Shown here: one piece after another, positions 19,842 to 31,832 of the stretch
How positions within the stretch are numbered: position 1 is the stretch's first letter
How the letters are laid out: each line of letters begins with the position of its first letter
Origin: Porphyra umbilicalis
Taxonomy: Eukaryota > Rhodophyta > Bangiophyceae > Bangiales > Bangiaceae
Assembly: GCA_002049455.2 (NCBI GenBank)
Contig: KV919245.1
Location: 1-41,019, forward strand
Reading direction: 5' to 3'
DNA length: 41,019 bases
Notes under the pieces: generated by a model
The model's database searches: none
What the model was told of the DNA's origin: nothing
The model's input: the letters and a program-made list of their open reading frames with translations, nothing else
Translations under genes and position numbers: made by a program

Positions 19842-21900
19842 CTGGCTCGAGATAGAATGAGCTCGTGCCGACGACAAACGGCGGCCCCTGCGCGACCGGC
19901 GGCGCCCGAGGAAGGGGCGGTGGGCAATCAGCAACGCAAAGGCGGCGACAGCGGCGTGACCGGCCGGTGTGGTCGGCGTGACCGGCCGAGGTGATCGGCG
20001 GCAGCGACGGCGGCGCCGGCGGCAGCCAGCAACGTCGGAGACGTGGCCGGCAACGACGGGCCCCCGGCGGCGACGGGCAAAGCGGCGAACGCGACGGGCG
20101 CCGGCGGCGACGGGCGAACCAGGCGACGGCGGCGCAACCGGCAGGGGCGCCCGGCGGCAGCGACGGCAGCAACGGCGAAGGACAGCAGCGTCGTCGGCAC
20201 AGGTGACGGCGCCGGGCGCCAGCGGCGGCGGGAGGCGTCGGCGGCGCAGCCGGCAGCGCCAGGCGCCGGCGGCGCCAGACGCCGACGTCGACAGCCAACC
20301 CTGCGATGCAGCCCGCGGCGCCAGACACCGGCGGCGGCGGGCCACGTCGGCGGCGCACCCGGCGTCGCAGGACGCCGGCGGCGGCGGCGGCCGCAACGGC
20401 GACGGCGTCGCAACCGCCCGGGGTAGCCGACGGCGGCGACGGCCGCCGCAACGGCTGCCGACAAAGGCGGCGGGGCAGCTGGCGGCGCCGGGCGCCAGCG
20501 GCGGCCGGCAAAGGGGCGACGGCGCCCACGGCGGCGCAACCGGGCGCGTCGCCGACAGAGGCGAAGGCAGAAAAGGCTGCGCACACCAACGTCGACGGCG
20601 CAGCCGGCGACGTCGGCGGCGCAGCCGGCGGCGCCAGATGCCGACGGCGACGGGCGGTGTCGGCGGCGGGCGGTGTCGGCGGCGCCGCCGGCGGCGCCAG
20701 ACGCCTGTAGCGGCGGCTAAACCGGCGGCGCCAGACGCCTGCAGCGGCGGCCAACACAGGCAACGGCGGCGCAACCGGCCGGGGTCGCCGACGGCGACGG
20801 CGGCGGCGGCCGCAGGCGACGACGTCGGCGGCGCAGCCGGTGGCGCCAGTCAGCGGCGGCTGCGCAGCTTGCGGCGGTGGCGGGCGACGTCGGCGGCGCA
20901 GCCGGTGGCGCCGGTCCTCGTTGGCGGCGGGCAGCGGCGGCGGCGCAGCCAGCGGCGCCGGACGCCGGCGGCAGCGGCGACCACAGACGGCGACAGCGGC
21001 GTAACCGGCCGGGGTAGCCGGCGGCGTCGGACGCCGGCGGCAGCGGCGATTACAGACGGCGACAGCGGCGCAACCGGCCGGGGTAGCCGGCGGCGGCGAC
21101 GGCCGCGACGACGGCAGCTGGCAAAGGCGGCGGCGCAGCCAGTGGCGCCGCGCGCCGGCGGCGGCCGCCCCGGCCGGCGGCAGCGGGCGACTGCGGCGCA
21201 ACCGGCCGAGGTGGCCGGCGGGGGGGGTCGCCGACGGCGGTAGCCTCGCCGCGACTGGCGGCTACGACGGAGCAGTCGGGCACGGTGGCGGCGACGGCAC
21301 AGCGTGTCGCAGTGTGTCGCAACGGGCGACGGCGGCGCACCCGGCCGAGGTCACTGACGGAGGGGGTGGGCAATGACAGTGGCCGCGCAACCACTGGCGG
21401 GGGCGGCGGAGGCTGCAATGGTCGGCAGCGCCGGCGATGACGGCCGGTGGCGGCGGCGGCGGCCGTGGTGGTGGCAAGCGGCTGCGGCTTGCGGCGGCGG
21501 CCGTGGTGGTGGCAAGCGGCTGCGGCGGCGGGCGGCGGCTGTGGGGGGCGACGGTGGCGGCGCGGCCGGCGGCGGCAGCGGCCCAGCACACCTGGGCGGT
21601 GACACGGTTGTTCGCTGCACACCTGGGCGCGGCTGCCGAGGTCAGCAGCGTCACTGTCGGTGGCAGCGGTTCTCGTTGGCGACGACGACACAGCCGCAGT
21701 TGGTGGCGCCGCGGCCGGTGGCAGCGGCCGACAGCGGCGACCGACGGCCGCGTCGGGCAGCGGCCGACAGCGGCGTCCGATGGCGGCGTCGGACGGCGGC
21801 GGCGCGCCCGCCGTGCGTCAGCACAACGCCGGCTTGACGTCGGTGGGAGAAGACGAGCAGGGGCGTCGGCCGTGATCTTTTGCGGCGGAGCCGCACCTGC
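19842..21900. repeat. GC-rich triplet-like low-complexity tract (right of the transposase)
   Basis: Mostly GGC/GCG triplets with short degenerate tandem repeats; more G-rich on the plus strand than the tract to the left. Several frames (19831-21201 minus, 19969-21243 plus) are open across it, producing Arg/Ala/Pro-rich translations without motifs. I regard them as non-coding. Confidence 0.65.
20961..21098. repeat. 69-bp tandem repeat, two copies
   Basis: Copies 20961-21029 and 21030-21098, beginning GACGCCGGCGGCAGCGGCGA and differing at a few positions. They lie inside the GC-rich tract and show that at least part of it grew by tandem duplication. Confidence 0.8.
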
Positions 21901-24061
21901 CGCAGAGAAAACGGACACGGGGCAATCTCGCTGCTTGTGCCCACAAACGATTGCATGGTGGCGGACGCGAAGACAAGCCCAAATCAGAGTTTATTCCGAT
22001 GCGGGCCAGCGTTGCAGCTAAAAATCTCCCCAGATAGAGCGCTGCTTCCTTGCATGAGAAGCCCAACGACAGCGAATAAGGAGAAGGACGGGAGTGTCGA
22101 CCTTTAGTCTGGAGCTTGCAACACCTTTTACCGGGGCACAAACGCCGCTCACCCATTGGCCGTGAATCGACGGCTGCCCCTTACAGCACGATGTGGGAAC
22201 GATGCTTCCTGATCGGCGGTGTGTCCATTTTTGGGGGAAGTGCCATAGGGATCCATTCGCGTTCTCAACGCTCAGGCAGCCACGTTGCATGAAATTGGTG
22301 ACCCTGGTCTGTTTGATGGTCACCCTCTAGGCCATGTGATTGGATGATCCCATCTGTACGCCCAATCACACGTATCCACGTTTCAGCATTCGATGGCCTA
22401 CGATCGCTCTGGTACAGAAGGATTACACATGCGAGCGATTACAGCTTCCTCCAAAAGCGTTTACAGATGCCTTCCTGGAACCCCCACTGTACTCCGCACA
22501 AGAGCCCCGAAATTCCCTGGACTTTAGTTCAGGGTACTACTCAACATTGGCAAACAACCCACACCCCAGAGCCCCTCTTAATTTTTTCTGAGGCCAGTGC
22601 ACGTTGCGGGAGTACTTGAGAACGAGAAGCTGTGCACGTAAAACGGGACCGTGACAACGACACAGGACGTTGTGCTGTACGTTCTTGATATGAACATGTC
22701 CGCAAGCCTTGGGCAATGTCGCTCATGTCTTTCTTTTTTCGAGCAAGTGTCCACTTCGTCTGTGAGGGACGTTTGTATGGTTTCCAGCTACGGATCGCGC
22801 TCAACGGTGTCGAAAACGCGGTCGAGTGCGTTCTACAGGCTGGAAGCGACGATTCCTGCTGCACTCGACAGAAGCAGTTAAGCGTACTTGTGAAGAACAT
22901 GCTCTGAGAGGCTCTGAGAGGCATGTTTTTGAATATTTGACCGGTGCTGGTCTGTTCACGTGCGAATCGCTGCTGCGGGCCTCTTCAAGGGGGGGTCGTG
23001 GCGGAGTGGGGTGTGTAGAGCGCGCCGCGTGTCACCCGAGGCGGCCTTCCCACTATCACTGCGCATCGTACCGTCCGCTGCAAAGCGGGGACCCTGCTTT
23101 CTGTCGGTCGGCCGCCCCCAGGAGAGGCCGTGGTCGACGCCCGGTGCCTGACAGAGTGGAGGTACCCGCCTCGCATGTGGGCTGCCCCTGAACGCGGGCG
23201 CCGCGAGAGATTGGTGAGGGTCGGTGGTTTGTGGGCAGGGGGGATGCTTTCGCGTGCGTGCTGTTCGGACGGTGTCCACGTGCCGTTGCGTCGGACGCAC
23301 CGCTCAATGCGCTTGTGACGCGTGGGCGAGGACCCGATGCGCACAGCAGTTGAGATGCAGGCCACGTCTCCAGCCACGGTATGGATGAAGGAGCTTCCAC
23401 GGTGGGTGAGAAGAAGCGGCGGTGCGTCACCTGTGGTGTGTGGGCGCAGCGGGGGGCGCTTTACGTGGCGCGGCGGTTGTTCCAGAATTTCCTGGGTATC
23501 TGTGGGAAGGGGGGAATTGGGAAGGAGCGGGGAGGAGGGGGGCGCTTGCATGCGGGACGTGGGTGGGATGTTTTATTGTACACGCGCGGCTTGCTCCACC
23601 ACCGTCCTGTGGGAGGGTTGGTGTGAGCCTCGGCTGCTGTACTCCGCTGATCGCGGTTATGTGTCGACTGGGGACACGCAGGGGCGGCGTTCTCAGGGGT
23701 GTGCGCTTGGACAGCGACTGACGCATGGCAGCCCGTACGTTCTTCCACTGTTCTCGGCGCGCGCAGGTGTGATTTTCGGCTTTGATGGTCAGAGGCAGGG
23801 CCGGGTGGAGCTGAGACGCGGGACACGACGCATCCAAAGGTGCGTATGGGGCGACTTCAGCAGTGAGCGGGGAGATATGGTCCTTTTGCACGTGTTGCGG
23901 GGGGGCGGTGATTGTCGTGTGCGTGCCGGCGGGTGTGCGGGAGCAGCGCCACTGCGGGGCAGCTTCCTGTGCGCATGAAGCGGCTGATGCCGTCGAGCGG
24001 TTGTACACCGTGCGTGTAGCACGTGACTGTTGGTGGTGCTGCGCGCCTTGAGCATTGTCAG
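21901..24061. other. Unassigned stretch of lower GC
   Basis: No gene I recognise. AT content is higher at 22.0-22.9 kb. Short frames such as 22541-22924 minus and 23322-23978 plus lack motifs. A short direct duplication (AGGCTCTGAG) occurs at about 22909-22924. If the gene at 24062 is part of a Helitron, its 5' terminus should lie in this stretch. Confidence 0.35.
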
Positions 24062-25105
24062 ATGGACTCTGACGGTGATGGTGATGTCAGACGTAGTCGT
24101 CGGCCCAAGCGTCCTGCTCCGTGTCGTGGTCATCTTCCAGAATCTACTCCCCCTGAGTACCCCAGGAGACGGCCTCGCCAACGTCCTCGTCGCGAGAGTG
24201 AAGCTCCATCAGAGCTTGCCGGGTGCGGCGTCGGCCATGAAGGCAGCCGTCTCGTCATGTCGGACGTGGAGACCTACCTCGCGGCAGGCGCTGCGTCGCC
24301 GACCGGGATGGCTCCGGTGGCACCGAGGCACATCTCTGCTTTCGGCGGCGAGATCGGTGCGTTCGATGCGTCTGAAGCGATGAGGGCAAGTCCCGAGTCG
24401 TCGAGCGACTCGGAACCGCTTGCCGACCGGCACTCTCGCCTGAAAAGGTTGACAGGCCGTGACGACGGACAGCCCCTCTGGTGTGGTGGGCGAACTCTGG
24501 ATGGCGAACAAGGAGCTCACAGGAACGAGCCGTGTGCCGAGAGCCTTCATGGGACCGTACGCGGGGCCCCAAGGGCTGAGGTCGAGGCTTCCCATCTTTT
24601 TGCTGGTGCTGTCGGGTGCAGTGAGGGGCAGCAGCAACCAGTCGGTGGCGTGCGCGGCGCTCGGTCAATCGTGGAGGTCACCAATGGGCATGGCGATGGG
24701 CGCCGCCGCTCAAGGGCCCACCAAGCGGGCAACACGTCAAGAACGTCGACGGGTGTGCGTGACGGGCCCGCGTTGGCGACAGATGAGCAGCTGGCCGCGT
24801 TGTCCGTAAAATCCTCCCCGCCTGTCCCAGTGAGCCGGGATGTTCATGAGGCCATCCGCGACGCCGTCAGGTCGCGGCTGTGGGGCGATGACATGAACGA
24901 GGTTACCTGTGCCGTGTGCGACCGCCTCGTGGTGGCGTCAGATGCGGACACGCACCCACTCACTGGGATTCTGCTTGCTCAGATAGTGCGCAAGCTCAAG
25001 CTTCCGGGCGACCTACCACAGCTCCTGCGGGAGCAGTATGACTGCTCTGGCGTACTAGGTCTGCCCGAGCTGGGCGGGGTGGGCCTCTCTCCACGCGGGG
25101 TGCGT
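24062..25105 (+). pseudogene. N-terminal part of a possible Helitron-type (DUF6570-like) protein, cut off by an LTR
   Basis: 348 codons from the ATG at 24062 to the LTR border; the frame then runs 20 codons into the LTR to a stop at 25166-25168. It starts with an acidic/basic stretch (MDSDGDGDVRRSRRPKRP). The informative part is the last 90 residues: C283-X2-C286-DRL, then LPGDLPQLLREQYDCS and LGGVGLSPRGV. This resembles the Cys-pair region upstream of the Rep/helicase in Helitron proteins (DUF6570). The expected continuation does not appear on the far side of the LTR element, so the gene is truncated. The assignment comes from motif memory and is uncertain; it may instead be another host protein with a zinc-binding segment. 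Confidence 0.4.
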
Positions 25106-25498
25106 TGTGGTATTAATAACGTTAGTTCAATTACCAGTGTACTGAGACTGACCGTAGCCAAGCAATAAAGCGAGTTCTATCGCCGTCGCGGCGAGGAAGA
25201 AGACCTTTTGTCGAAGGGCATCCGATGGGGAGCCGGGTGGTGCCCACGACGGCGACCCCGGGCCCACGGTGGTTTAATACAAACAACGGCACTGGTCGAT
25301 CGACCATCCGATCAAGCGATCGTAATGAGTGCCGGCAGACAGATAAGACAGGCAAGCAAACAAGCAATAAAAAATAAACAATGCGGAAGTAGCCCCCCAA
25401 AGGGCGTGCCACAAGCCGAGTCACACACATCCGTGGATTCGGCCAGTCAAGGGGGCTACTCGTGGCTAATTGCCAATTGGTAGCAGAAATATGCTACA
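25106..25498 (-). repeat. Element 2 3' LTR (393 bp)
   Basis: Plus-strand ends TGTGGTATTAATAAC and ATATGCTACA; in the element's direction TGTAGCAT...ACCACA. Contains the 12-bp palindrome GGTCGATCGACC and an A-rich stretch (AAGCAATAAAAAATAAACA). It interrupts the possible Helitron-like frame. Confidence 0.95.
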
Positions 25499-27231
<1,733 letters not shown>

Positions 27232-28236
27232 TCAGTCATCATAGCGATGTAGGAAGTGGAAGGCCAGCATGGCCCATGGTGTGGGATTTGCATCCCTTGC
27301 ATCTGCTGTTAAAAGCACTTCGTACTCGAAACATGCGCGTATAGCAGTAGCGTACCAACTGGTGTTGGTCCATTGTGGTATTACCACGGTTGCTTCCTCT
27401 GAGGTTGTTACCAAGCGTCGAAGGACTGAGTCCAAGTGCTGCACCGGAGGTACCAGAAACCCGTTGGGGAGCACTGGTACAGGGGGATCGCTCCCGATCA
27501 GTATTGCCTGTGCGGATTTCGGCCACACATATGTGTACGGGCCGTAAACACGGTTCAGCCGAGAGAAATGCCGCAAGGCAAGTTGGGGATCATACGCAAA
27601 GTTGCGCGTCATGGACGGCAGAGTGGACTTGAGCCACGCAACAGGAATTACTTCCTTAAGTGCAACGTCTGTACTTGACTCTGTCCACGCGACGTCGGCA
27701 TGGATAACTCCATCACCGGTAATATGGACATGTTGGATAGCGGGTATCCACGTGGAGTCCATGACGATGTTGGCCACGGTTGTGAGCCCGGCCTGTCGGC
27801 GACTTCGTCGCGTTGGCGTTTGCCACTCGTACCCCGGTACATGCTTCTTCTTCTGTCGAAGGAAACGCACCACCAGGTTGCGGGGGAGGTTCTCCAGGGG
27901 TTCCCAGGTGTCGTCCTTCGACCCGTAGTCGAACCAGCGCACCTTAGCGCTATAGCTGTCACCCGTCTGGCGTAAGCCTAGGAGTTTGTCAACCACACAC
28001 TCATCGGCAGTTGCCGGGGGTGACTTGCGTTGGTCTAGACCATCTTGCAGGGGGTGTGGAACCGTGTCCGTCGTCGTTGGACGAGAAGCTTGGGTGACAT
28101 GGTCACTGCTGACACGTTTTTCCTCGCCGTCAATGTCAATGACAAACGTGGAGGCGTCAACGTCTGCGTCAATGACCACGAAGGGTCCAATGGCTTTGCT
28201 TTGCAGCTTGTTTTGCGGATCGTGGTTGGTCGTGTA
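27232..28236 (-). pseudogene. Element 2 Pol C-terminus: chromodomain plus extension, out of frame with integrase
   Basis: From its first Met at 28179 this frame gives 315 aa. About residues 59-115 form a chromodomain (VDKLLG, KVRWFDYGSKDDTWEPLENL, VVRFLRQ), which in chromoviruses binds chromatin marks. Unlike Element 1, some 200 residues follow. They include FLVPPVQHLDSVLRRL and ATVVIPQWTNTSW, which recall an NPP(F/Y)...VVPxWP pattern seen in some retroelement C-terminal domains. The frame is separated from the integrase frame by the 14-bp duplication at 28237-28264. It ends naturally at 27232. Confidence 0.75.
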
Positions 28237-28264
28237 TACGTAGTCGCCGATACGTAGTCGCCGA
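28237..28264. repeat. 14-bp exact tandem duplication that shifts the pol frame
   Basis: TACGTAGTCGCCGA occurs twice in a row, at 28237-28250 and 28251-28264. Fourteen is not a multiple of three, and the integrase and chromodomain frames part exactly here. With a single copy the two would be in register, so the duplication is the evident cause of the break. Confidence 0.9.
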
Positions 28265-29087
28265 TCTTGACGTCCGCATTGCGGGTTGCGACCCGATGAT
28301 CGAAGTTACGTTTGTAACGTTGTTGCGTCTTACGCAAGGCCTCGACTACGATGGGGATCTGCTTGCGCAGGCGGGCCATGAACTCGCCTTTGCGAGCTAG
28401 GGGTGACCCATCCTTGAGCGTTCCCTTATTGGTAAGCGGAGTCCCCGGGGGCAAGTTGCGAACCGTGAGGTTGGGGATCCGCCTTGGGATAACGAGCTCA
28501 AATGGGGCGATGCCCGTCGACCAATGTGGTTGGCTATTATACGCCATGGTGATTACCGGGAGTAGTTCATCCCATCGTGATGGGTCGTCGGCGGCGTAGT
28601 GTCGCAGCTGAGTAGCCATGGTACGGTTGTACCGTTCGACTTGCCCATTGGTTTGGGGATGATACGCCGTGGTGCGAACCGTTTCAATGCCAAGCAATTT
28701 CATCACAGCGATGAAGAAGTTCGACATGAACTGGGGCCCTTGGTTCGATAGGATCCGGTCCGGTGGCCCGTAGGCTGACACCCACGCGTCGATGATGGCT
28801 GACGCCACTGACATAGCCGTGATTCGCCGCAAGGCGACGCACTTGGTGAGCTTGGCGAAGCGGTGGGTGATAACCAAGATGAAGCGGTTGCCCTTCTTGG
28901 AGGCCGGGATGGGCCCAAAGATGTCAACGGACAGCTCTGTGAGAGGCTCGGTAGCCTGGAACAGGGTCAAGGGCGTGGTGTGTCGCCGCAAGGCGAGGCG
29001 ATTTTGCGCACACGTTGTGCATTTGGTGATGGTCGAATGAATATCCGTCACCATTGAAGGCCAGTAGTATGCCTTACGCATTGTGTA
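28238..29087 (-). pseudogene. Element 2 integrase region, downstream of an in-frame stop
   Basis: In the same frame as the RT region but separated from it by TAA at 29088-29090. It has the zinc-finger cysteines (TKCTTCAQ; the His pair EHHATVAAHPG lies before the stop) and the core. Counting from the Met at 29081, D53 is present (SVDIFG), position 113 is Asn in LSNQGPQF where the family has Asp, and E149 is present, with a normal 35-residue gap. So this copy has lost a catalytic Asp as well as being cut by the stop. The frame degenerates into unrelated residues after the 14-bp duplication and ends at 28035. Confidence 0.85.
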
Positions 29088-31832
29088 TTACATCCGGTTC
29101 ATACCAGGATGGGCGGCCACGGTTGCGTGGTGCTCGAGGGTCAACACGCGTTCGCGTAGAGACTTTGGAATAACCAGTTGATTGCCGTAAGGCGCACGGC
29201 GGTACAGAGCGCGATGCTCATCGCGGAAGAAGGCCTTGGCCGTTCCGCGCTCCACGCGAGTGGACATCTCGACGCAGAAGTCGTCTGTTTGTTGTGCTTC
29301 GACAACATCGTCGAACTCCACCGGTTCCGGTGTGTCGGTACCCGTGTACCTCCCCGTTCTTAAGCCGTTGGCCGTCTCGGCCAATGCCAGACAAGGTATA
29401 TCATCATGGATATCTTTTGGCGGCGCCGCCGTAGAGGCGCGCGACAGGAAGTCGGGCAGGTGGTGAGATGCACCTGGTTTATAAACCATATCGAATGTGT
29501 ATTCGGAGAGGCGAAGTCGCCATCGCATCAAGCGTCCGCTTGAGTCGGTTGTGCTGTAGATCCAGCGAAGTGCTTGGTGATCCGTTCGGATGAGGAACCG
29601 TTGCCCGTAGAGGAAGTGCCTCAACTTGAGGACAGCCCACACGACGCCGAGGCATTCTCGCTCCGTGGTGGAGTAGTTTTGCTCTGCAGCAGTGAGTCCT
29701 CGGCTCCAATACCCGACAGGGTGAAGCAGTTCGCCCGGCTCCTCTTGGAGGAGGGTACAACCAACTTGGTCGGCGCATGCGTCTACGTCAACGACGAGCT
29801 TCCGATTGGCCTTCGGCAAGGCAAGTACCGGTGGGCACAACAGTGCGTTTCGAAGGTCCTCGAAGGCGGCGATAGCCACGTCCGTTGGTGGTGGTAAATC
29901 TGGTGGGATCTCGGCCCTAGTCAGGGCGTTCAGGGGCTTTGCTCGTGTGGCAAAGTCTCTGACAAACCGTCGATAGACGTTGCACATGCCCAAGAAGCTT
30001 TTCAGCTGGGTCTTTGTGGTTGGGAACTTGGCATGCTTCAGAGCATCCACGTTCTTGTTGTGCACGTGCAGTTGCCCGGGGCGGACAATGTGTCCTAGGT
30101 ACTCGACCTCATCGGAGAACCACGTGCACTTTTCCAAGTTGAGGGTGACCCCGGCTTCGCGGAGACGGTGAAGAACCGTGTCAACGTCTTTGACGTGTTG
30201 TTCCGGGTTTGCGGAGAAGATGATGACATCGTCTAAGTAGACGAGGCATATCTGCCACTTCAAACCCGAGAGGATAATATCCAACGCGCGCTGAAAGGTA
30301 GCGGGCGCGTTCGTCAAGCCGAAAGGCATGGATAACCAGTGGTATATACCACAGTGCGTCGTGAACGCCGTCTTCTCTTGGTCGTCCTTGCGTAAGGGTA
30401 CTTGCCAGTACCCCGCGGTGCAGTCGAGGGACGTGAACACCTGGGCATCTCCCAAGGAGTCGAGACAGTCCTCCATCCGAGGCAAGGGATAAGCATCCTT
30501 CTTGGTGATGTTGTTTAACCGACGATAGTCGACACAGAATCGGGCTTTGCCGTTCTTCTTTGGTACTATTACCACGGGGCTTGCCCAAGCACTATGGCTA
30601 GGGGCAATGACGTTGAGCTTCAACATCTTGTTGATCTGATCAGCGATGATCTGCCGTTTGAACGGCCCGGTTCGGTAGGGTTGGGCCCGTATGGGCAGAG
30701 CGTCGGGAGGAGTGACGATGGCGTGCTCCGTAGCACGGATGACGCCAAGGGTTCCATCCCACATAGACGAATGCGTCTTCAGCATGTCTCGAATCTGCTT
30801 GTGCAGGTACTCGGGTGCCTCACTGAGGTCGAGGTCCTCGAGTGGGTCACGAATCGCGTCGTCCGATGAGTTATCGGTTCCACCCTTTGGGGTGTTGTCA
30901 TCCAAGACGGCGGAAAGAATCGGCCCTTGGTAGGGTTCTGCAAACCCCAAGGTAGAGTTCTTGCGAACAATGACTTGGTCCTTGCCGAAGTTGCATAACT
31001 TGACCAGGAATGGTTCGTCCGGTTTGACGATGGCGATGCCGCGGGCGACTGCCATGGACTTGTGCCGGCACAACCGAATGTTCGGTGTGATGGTAACCAT
31101 ACCAGGCGTGTCGCACGTGGCCATGATCCACTCCTCCTTGTGTCCGTTGACACGCACCTGTTTGCAGGCTCGAACCCGAGCGGGTTTATCTTGCCAGTGG
31201 CGGTCCCACGCGCTGTCGTTAAGACAAGCTAAGATCGGCGTTGGCCGAGGTTGCTCTTCCGTGCATCGCACGTGCTCTTGCCAGACGATCTTGCGCAAGC
31301 GCGGCAGAATGCCCTCGATGTTTTGTTCAATGAACTCGGTGCCAAGAATGCACGGGACTGACAAGTTGTCGGCAACGAGGAATCGGTCAAATAGACGCAC
31401 ACCTCCGGTGTCTACATACAGATGTATGGTATACTTCGTCACAAGACGATTGTTGTTTGCATCTCGGATGCGCGGAAGCGTAGTCAACTCTTCGGCGTAA
31501 GCCATCCAGTTCGAAGGGAGAACACTAGTTCGCACTATGTTCACCCCGGCGCCCGTGTCTAAGACAGGGCGGCAACTTCGCATTACGCGCAGGCATGGGC
31601 CTAACGTGGCTGCGATCTCATAGTGCCGAAGGGCACGACGTAAGAGTCTTGTCACCGTACGCTTTCGCGTTCCGCCGGGCAACCCAAGTCGGGCACCCGG
31701 CCTAGACGTTTTTCGAGTCGTCCACGGCGTCGGCCGGATGCTCGACCTCGTCTTCCTCGACGTTACCGTCGGCAAGGGCATGAACGCCGATAGGCGGTTG
31801 AAGACGCTCGCGAGGGCGATAAGGCTCGGCAC
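29088..31832 (-). CDS. pol: Element 2 Pol: protease, reverse transcriptase, RNase H
   Basis: 914 aa open frame ending in the TAA at 29088-29090. Protease with D92-T93-G94-A (LDTGAGVNIV) and the CILGTEF block; reverse transcriptase about 375-560 with SLDCTAGYWQ, MPFGLTNAPATF and YLDD at 532-535; RNase H after about 660 with VDVDACADQVG, TERECLGVVWAV, RTDHQALRW and HLPDFLSRA. All catalytic acids of RT and RNase H are in place, so this part alone looks intact. The first 45 residues overlap the end of gag in another frame and are probably not native; pol is likely entered by a frame change in 31702-31832. Integrase should follow directly but is cut off by the stop. Confidence 0.88.
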   Translation of the reverse strand: MPSLIALASVFNRLSAFMPLPTVTSRKTRSSIRPTPWTTRKTSRPGARLGLPGGTRKRTVTRLLRRALRHYEIAATLGPCLRVMRSCRPVLDTGAGVNIVRTSVLPSNWMAYAEELTTLPRIRDANNNRLVTKYTIHLYVDTGGVRLFDRFLVADNLSVPCILGTEFIEQNIEGILPRLRKIVWQEHVRCTEEQPRPTPILACLNDSAWDRHWQDKPARVRACKQVRVNGHKEEWIMATCDTPGMVTITPNIRLCRHKSMAVARGIAIVKPDEPFLVKLCNFGKDQVIVRKNSTLGFAEPYQGPILSAVLDDNTPKGGTDNSSDDAIRDPLEDLDLSEAPEYLHKQIRDMLKTHSSMWDGTLGVIRATEHAIVTPPDALPIRAQPYRTGPFKRQIIADQINKMLKLNVIAPSHSAWASPVVIVPKKNGKARFCVDYRRLNNITKKDAYPLPRMEDCLDSLGDAQVFTSLDCTAGYWQVPLRKDDQEKTAFTTHCGIYHWLSMPFGLTNAPATFQRALDIILSGLKWQICLVYLDDVIIFSANPEQHVKDVDTVLHRLREAGVTLNLEKCTWFSDEVEYLGHIVRPGQLHVHNKNVDALKHAKFPTTKTQLKSFLGMCNVYRRFVRDFATRAKPLNALTRAEIPPDLPPPTDVAIAAFEDLRNALLCPPVLALPKANRKLVVDVDACADQVGCTLLQEEPGELLHPVGYWSRGLTAAEQNYSTTERECLGVVWAVLKLRHFLYGQRFLIRTDHQALRWIYSTTDSSGRLMRWRLRLSEYTFDMVYKPGASHHLPDFLSRASTAAPPKDIHDDIPCLALAETANGLRTGRYTGTDTPEPVEFDDVVEAQQTDDFCVEMSTRVERGTAKAFFRDEHRALYRRAPYGNQLVIPKSLRERVLTLEHHATVAAHPGMNRM

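Noticed and set aside
19831..21243. ORFs of 456 aa (minus) and 424 aa (plus) next to the transposase
   Set aside because: Composition artefact of GGC/GCG triplets; both strands and several frames are open at once.
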